Part shown: positions 56,647-59,859 of the stretch, piece by piece
Layout: each line of letters begins with the position of its first letter
How positions within the stretch are numbered: position 1 is the stretch's first letter
DNA from: Candidatus Geothermocultor quzhuomuensis
GTDB lineage: Bacteria > Actinomycetota > Aquicultoria > Geothermocultorales > Geothermocultoraceae
Length of the DNA stretch: 59,859 bases
Reading direction: 5' to 3'
Assembly (NCBI GenBank): GCA_015711795.1
Contig: JACVJC010000014.1
Span: 1 to 59,859, forward strand
Position numbers and translations under genes: made by a program
Notes under the pieces: model-generated
The model's input: the letters and a program-made list of their open reading frames with translations, nothing else
Told to the model about the DNA's origin: nothing
Databases searched by the model: none

Positions 56647-58599
56647 TCAAGTAACTTTCTTTTCCACTACTTTAAAAATTTCAATCTCATCCCCCTCTTT
56701 AAAATCTTGGAAATTCTCTATTCTCAACCCACACTCAAGACCTGCTTTCACTTCTCGAACATCTTCTTTAAAACGACGAAGAGAAGCAATTTTCCCTTCA
56801 AAGATGATGTTTCCGTCTCTAATTACCCTCGCTTGAGCATCATTAGCAACTTTCCCACTGGAAACATAACAACCAGCTACCTGCCCAATTTTGGATACTT
56901 TAAAAGTTGCCCGTACCTCTAAATGTCCCAGTTCTACTTCCTCAAATTCGGGAGCTAAAAGGCCCTTCATTGCAACTTGAATATCTTCAATCAGCTGGTA
57001 AATGACCCTGTAAGTTCTCAAGTCAATATTTTCTTTTTTAGCTAAAACCTTAGCATTTTGGTCTGGCCTCACATTAAAACCAATAACTACAGCATCAGAG
57101 GCTGCCCCCAGCATAACATCTGTCTCAGAAATTCCACCAACTCCTGTATGAATAATATTAATCTTAACCTTTGTCTGATCTAACTTAGTTAAAGCGTCTT
57201 TAATTGCTTCAATTGAGCCGTGGGTATCGCCTTTAATAATTAACTTTAACTCTGAGAGCTCTCCCTCTTCCACTTTTTGGTATAATTGTTCCAATGTAAA
57301 ATGCTTCCGTCGGATCTCTTGAATTAATCTCTTTTTCAAAGCTCTTTCTTCAGCAATTTTTCTTGCTTCTTTCTCATCAGATACGGCAAAAAACTCGCTA
57401 CCCGCTTCTGGAACTGCTGAAAGCCCTAAGAGTTCAACTGGTTGAGCAGGGAAAGCCTTTTCAACATTAGCTCCTTTATCGTCAATCATTGCTCTAATTT
57501 TTCCGTAAGTTAAACCAACAACAATAGGTGTGCCTACTTTCAAGACACCTCTTTCAACTAAAACTGTGACTACAGGACCCCTTCCTTTATCTAACTTTGA
57601 TTCAATAACAACACCCCTAGGCCGGGTTTTATAAGGAGCTTTAAGCTCCTGAAATTCGGCTACTAAAAGTATCATCTCTAAAAGTTCTTCAAGATTTGTT
57701 CTTTCTTTAGCCGAAATACTAACAAATACTGTATCCCCTCCCCACTCTTCCGGAACTAATCCATGCTCTGTTAACTGTTGCTTAACCTTTTCTGGATTAG
57801 CATCGGGTTTATCAATTTTATTAATTGCCACAATTATCGGAACTTGAGCTGCCCTTGCATGGTCAATTGCCTCAATGGTTTGAGGCATAACTCCATCATC
57901 AGCAGCTACTACTAAGACAGCGATATCAGTTATTTTTGCCCCTCTAGCCCGCATAGCAGTGAAAGCTTCATGCCCTGGAGTGTCAATGAAAGTAATCCTC
58001 TTGCCGTGATGTTCAACCTGATAAGCCCCAATATGTTGAGTTATGCCACCAAATTCTTTTAAGGCCACATCGGTTTTGCGAATAGCATCTAGCAGGGTGG
58101 TTTTTCCATGGTCAACATGACCCATAATAGTAACCACTGGAGGACGAGGAGCTACCTCACTTTCTTCTTCTTCTAATATCCTCTCTTGGAAAGGAGAGAC
58201 TATTTCCGCTTCATACCCCAATGATTCTGAAAGAATAGTAATTGCTTCAGGGCTCATCGACTGATTAATTGTCAAAAGCTCACCTAATTCAATCAACCTT
58301 TTAATTATCTCATTTGGGGGCTTTCCAACTAACTGAGCATAATCTTTTACTACTATACCTTCAGGAATCTTCAACTTTTCTAAGGATTTTTTCTCTTTAT
58401 CTTTTGATTCCTTTTTTTCTAATTTAGGTGAGTGAGGGGATTCGCTTTTTTCTTTAAAGAGAATTTGACGGGCTTTCTCCTCATCAAAAGTAGAGTGAAA
58501 ACTTGGGACATCTTCCCCTGACTTTCTAAGCTTATCAACAAGCTCTTTTGAATCCATATTGAACTTTTTAGCTAATTGATGTAGTTTTAACTTTGCCAA
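56647..58599 (-). CDS. infB: Translation initiation factor IF-2
   Basis: 650 aa GTPase placing fMet-tRNA on the 30S. IF2_N domains at residues 1-50 and about 75-125, then G1 [15 protein letters not shown]3 DTPGHEAF, G4 NKIDKP, followed by domains II to IV. The N-terminal region is short compared with the 700-900 aa forms. TTG start with GAGGT eight bases before. Confidence 0.97.
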   Translation of the reverse strand: MAKLKLHQLAKKFNMDSKELVDKLRKSGEDVPSFHSTFDEEKARQILFKEKSESPHSPKLEKKESKDKEKKSLEKLKIPEGIVVKDYAQLVGKPPNEIIKRLIELGELLTINQSMSPEAITILSESLGYEAEIVSPFQERILEEEESEVAPRPPVVTIMGHVDHGKTTLLDAIRKTDVALKEFGGITQHIGAYQVEHHGKRITFIDTPGHEAFTAMRARGAKITDIAVLVVAADDGVMPQTIEAIDHARAAQVPIIVAINKIDKPDANPEKVKQQLTEHGLVPEEWGGDTVFVSISAKERTNLEELLEMILLVAEFQELKAPYKTRPRGVVIESKLDKGRGPVVTVLVERGVLKVGTPIVVGLTYGKIRAMIDDKGANVEKAFPAQPVELLGLSAVPEAGSEFFAVSDEKEARKIAEERALKKRLIQEIRRKHFTLEQLYQKVEEGELSELKLIIKGDTHGSIEAIKDALTKLDQTKVKINIIHTGVGGISETDVMLGAASDAVVIGFNVRPDQNAKVLAKKENIDLRTYRVIYQLIEDIQVAMKGLLAPEFEEVELGHLEVRATFKVSKIGQVAGCYVSSGKVANDAQARVIRDGNIIFEGKIASLRRFKEDVREVKAGLECGLRIENFQDFKEGDEIEIFKVVEKKVT

Positions 58600-58604
58600 T
58601 TGAA

Positions 58605-58877
58605 TTACCTCACTGAGATGATTTCTAAAAATTCCTTTATCAAGTCTTCCTTCTCTTTTGGTGTTAATTTAACTCTTAAAGCATAATCTAACCTTTTTAT
58701 TCCTCCCCTTAAACAATTCTCATTGGGACAAAAATAAGCACCTCTTCCATTCTTCTTGCCTGATAAGTCTAGCATAACTTGGCCTTCTGGCGTTCTAACC
58801 ACCCGGATGAAATCTCTTTTATCACCTGAATGCTTACAACCAAGACAGGTTCTAGTAACTACCTTTTTTCTTTTCAT
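58605..58877 (-). CDS. ylxR: YlxR family RNA-binding protein
   Basis: 90 aa. RTCLGCKHSGDKRDFIRVVR, GRGAYFCPNENCLR are the DUF448 signature with Cys pairs. Start at ATG 58877, which overlaps the nusA stop (ATGA) and has AGGG upstream; the 10-codon longer frame is unlikely. Role in ribosome/RNase P control has been proposed for the family. Confidence 0.93.
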   Translation of the reverse strand: MKRKKVVTRTCLGCKHSGDKRDFIRVVRTPEGQVMLDLSGKKNGRGAYFCPNENCLRGGIKRLDYALRVKLTPKEKEDLIKEFLEIISVR

Positions 58878-59859
58878 TTTTTCCCTGTCTTTAAATGAAT
58901 TGAGCAAAATTTTTTTCCTTTAACTGCCTTGTTCTTACAGGGATTTCCTAAAGCAGTCACAGCTTGACATTTACCTTCTTTTTTTTCTTTTGCTTGCTTT
59001 TTCTTAGTTTCCTTCTTAACTTTTGCTTTCTTCTTTTTTCCTTTTTCCCTTACCTTTTCCTCTGCTTTTAACTTTTCTTTTTCCTCTTTAGCCTGTGATT
59101 CACTTTTAATATCTATTCGCCAACCAGTCAGCTTAGCTGCTAACCTCGCATTTTGACCCTCTTTCCCAATTGCTAAAGAAAGCTGATTATCAGGAACAAC
59201 AACTTCAGCCGTCCGATTTTCCTCATCTATTTTCACTTCAGTTACTTTAGCTGGGCTTAGAGCATTAGAAACAAAGACAACAGGATCATCACTCCATTCA
59301 ACTACATCAATTTTCTCCCCCCTCAACTCATGAACCACCATTTTAACTCGAGAACCCTTTGAGCCAACGCATGCGCCAACAGGATCAACATTTTTATCAT
59401 TTGATGCAACTGCTATTTTTGTTCTGTAACCAGCCTCTCTTGCAATACTTTTTATTTCAACAATTTTTTCACTTATTTCTGGAACTTCAAGCTCAAAAAG
59501 CCTTTTTACAAGACCTGTATGAGTTCTTGAAACAATTACTTGCGGTCCTTTGGTTGTCCGTCTTACTTCTGAAATATAACATTTTATCCTTTCTCCATGC
59601 TTATATGTTTCACCCTGAACCTGTTCATAAGGTGGCAATAAAGCTTCAACCTTTCCTAAATCCACAAGTGTAAACCTTGAGTCATTTTGCTGAACAATAC
59701 CTGTAACCATATCACCAACTCGGTCTTTATATTCTTCATACATAACTTCCCGCTCTGCCTCTTTTATCCTTTGTTTTATAACCTGTTTTGCTGTTTGAGC
59801 AGTAATACGGCCAAAATCACTCGGAGTTACCTCTATTTCTGAAACTTCACCATCTTTGC
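58874..59859 (-). CDS. nusA: Transcription factor NusA with zinc-ligand tail (5' end outside window)
   Basis: Binds RNA polymerase and controls pausing, termination and antitermination. The visible part (about 327 codons) begins inside the N-terminal domain (ITPSDFGR-like VTPSDFGRITAQTAKQVI), then S1 (VGDMVTGIVQQNDSRF), KH1 (GSKGSRVKMVVHEL) and KH2 (AIGKEGQNARLAAKLTGWRI). After KH2 comes a Lys/Glu-rich linker and a tail with C-X9-C-X10-C-X2-H (GKCQAVTALGNPC, GKKFCSIH), which resembles the small DUF5763-type zinc motif. Such a tail is not part of standard NusA. Stop overlaps the ylxR start. Confidence 0.93.
   Translation of the reverse strand, partial: KDGEVSEIEVTPSDFGRITAQTAKQVIKQRIKEAEREVMYEEYKDRVGDMVTGIVQQNDSRFTLVDLGKVEALLPPYEQVQGETYKHGERIKCYISEVRRTTKGPQVIVSRTHTGLVKRLFELEVPEISEKIVEIKSIAREAGYRTKIAVASNDKNVDPVGACVGSKGSRVKMVVHELRGEKIDVVEWSDDPVVFVSNALSPAKVTEVKIDEENRTAEVVVPDNQLSLAIGKEGQNARLAAKLTGWRIDIKSESQAKEEKEKLKAEEKVREKGKKKKAKVKKETKKKQAKEKKEGKCQAVTALGNPCKNKAVKGKKFCSIHLKTGKK

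Overview
Base composition is A+T-rich. The content points to a monoderm (single-membrane) bacterium from an uncultivated, Firmicutes- or Actinobacteriota-like lineage. The evidence is a sortase, an LCP-type cell-wall ligase, a TagO/WecA-type polyprenyl-phosphate sugar transferase, several lipobox proteins, the hpf/secA/prfB and nusA-ylxR-infB-ylxP-rbfA-nrnA-truB-ribF orders, frequent TTG and GTG starts, and several promoters so close to the start codon that the mRNAs look leaderless. Exact taxonomy cannot be fixed from this window.

Layout, left to right. 0-2.3 kb: a degenerate short-repeat patch, a frameshifted sortase gene, and a CDF metal exporter behind a leader that looks like a NiCo (czcD) riboswitch with its own consensus promoter and a terminator. 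2.5-4.8 kb: an MFS carrier and two lipoproteins. 4.8-12.5 kb (minus strand): prfB with its programmed +1 frameshift, secA, two membrane HD/HD-GYP proteins, hpf and cspA; behind cspA lies a 198-nt structured non-coding RNA gene (possibly raiA RNA) with its own promoter and terminator. 13-19.2 kb (plus): a MntA-HepT toxin-antitoxin remnant, a Gld-like ABC exporter (ATPase, permease-GldG fusion, DUF4340), and a TetR-UbiA pair with a perfect palindromic operator. 19.4-20.1 kb: a decayed sulfide:quinone-reductase-like gene. 20.1-21.8 kb: an RRM protein, a tailed cold-shock protein, an FKBP isomerase and a possible RsbRD-like sensor. 21.9-22.4 kb: a compact candidate sRNA and tRNA-Ser(CGA). 22.7-25 kb: a B12-binding radical SAM enzyme and ComF.

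25.2-31 kb (minus): AEC transporter, MtnA, class II aldolase, AhcY, PunA and a cupin phosphoglucose isomerase, a nucleoside/S-adenosyl by-product salvage set. 31-37.3 kb (minus): SMR-like carrier, UDP-xylose synthase, UDP-glucose dehydrogenase, LCP protein, FabZ, MurA and a small membrane protein, an envelope-polymer set. 37.7-45 kb (minus): a complete F-type ATP synthase operon, including an AtpI-like ORF that seems to start with CTG. 45.1-52 kb (plus): HTH protein, Glu-rich anchored protein, BON lipoprotein, membrane protein, cyclophilin, dCMP deaminase, TagO/WecA and a large GT-C-like TPR protein. 52-59.9 kb (minus): hisF, a small palindromic mobile-element-like insert, and the translation operon ribF to nusA (nusA runs off the window).

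The most unusual genome-scale signal is that many intergenic gaps, including gaps inside operons, are filled with degenerate, self-similar word-like repeats (CTGAAG/CTTCAG, TCACTA..TCACTA, CTCGCTACT, AAATTCAAAAT) rather than ordinary spacer DNA. Other points of interest are the two self-contained small-RNA genes, a NusA protein with an added C-terminal zinc-ligand tail, and the decay of two former genes.
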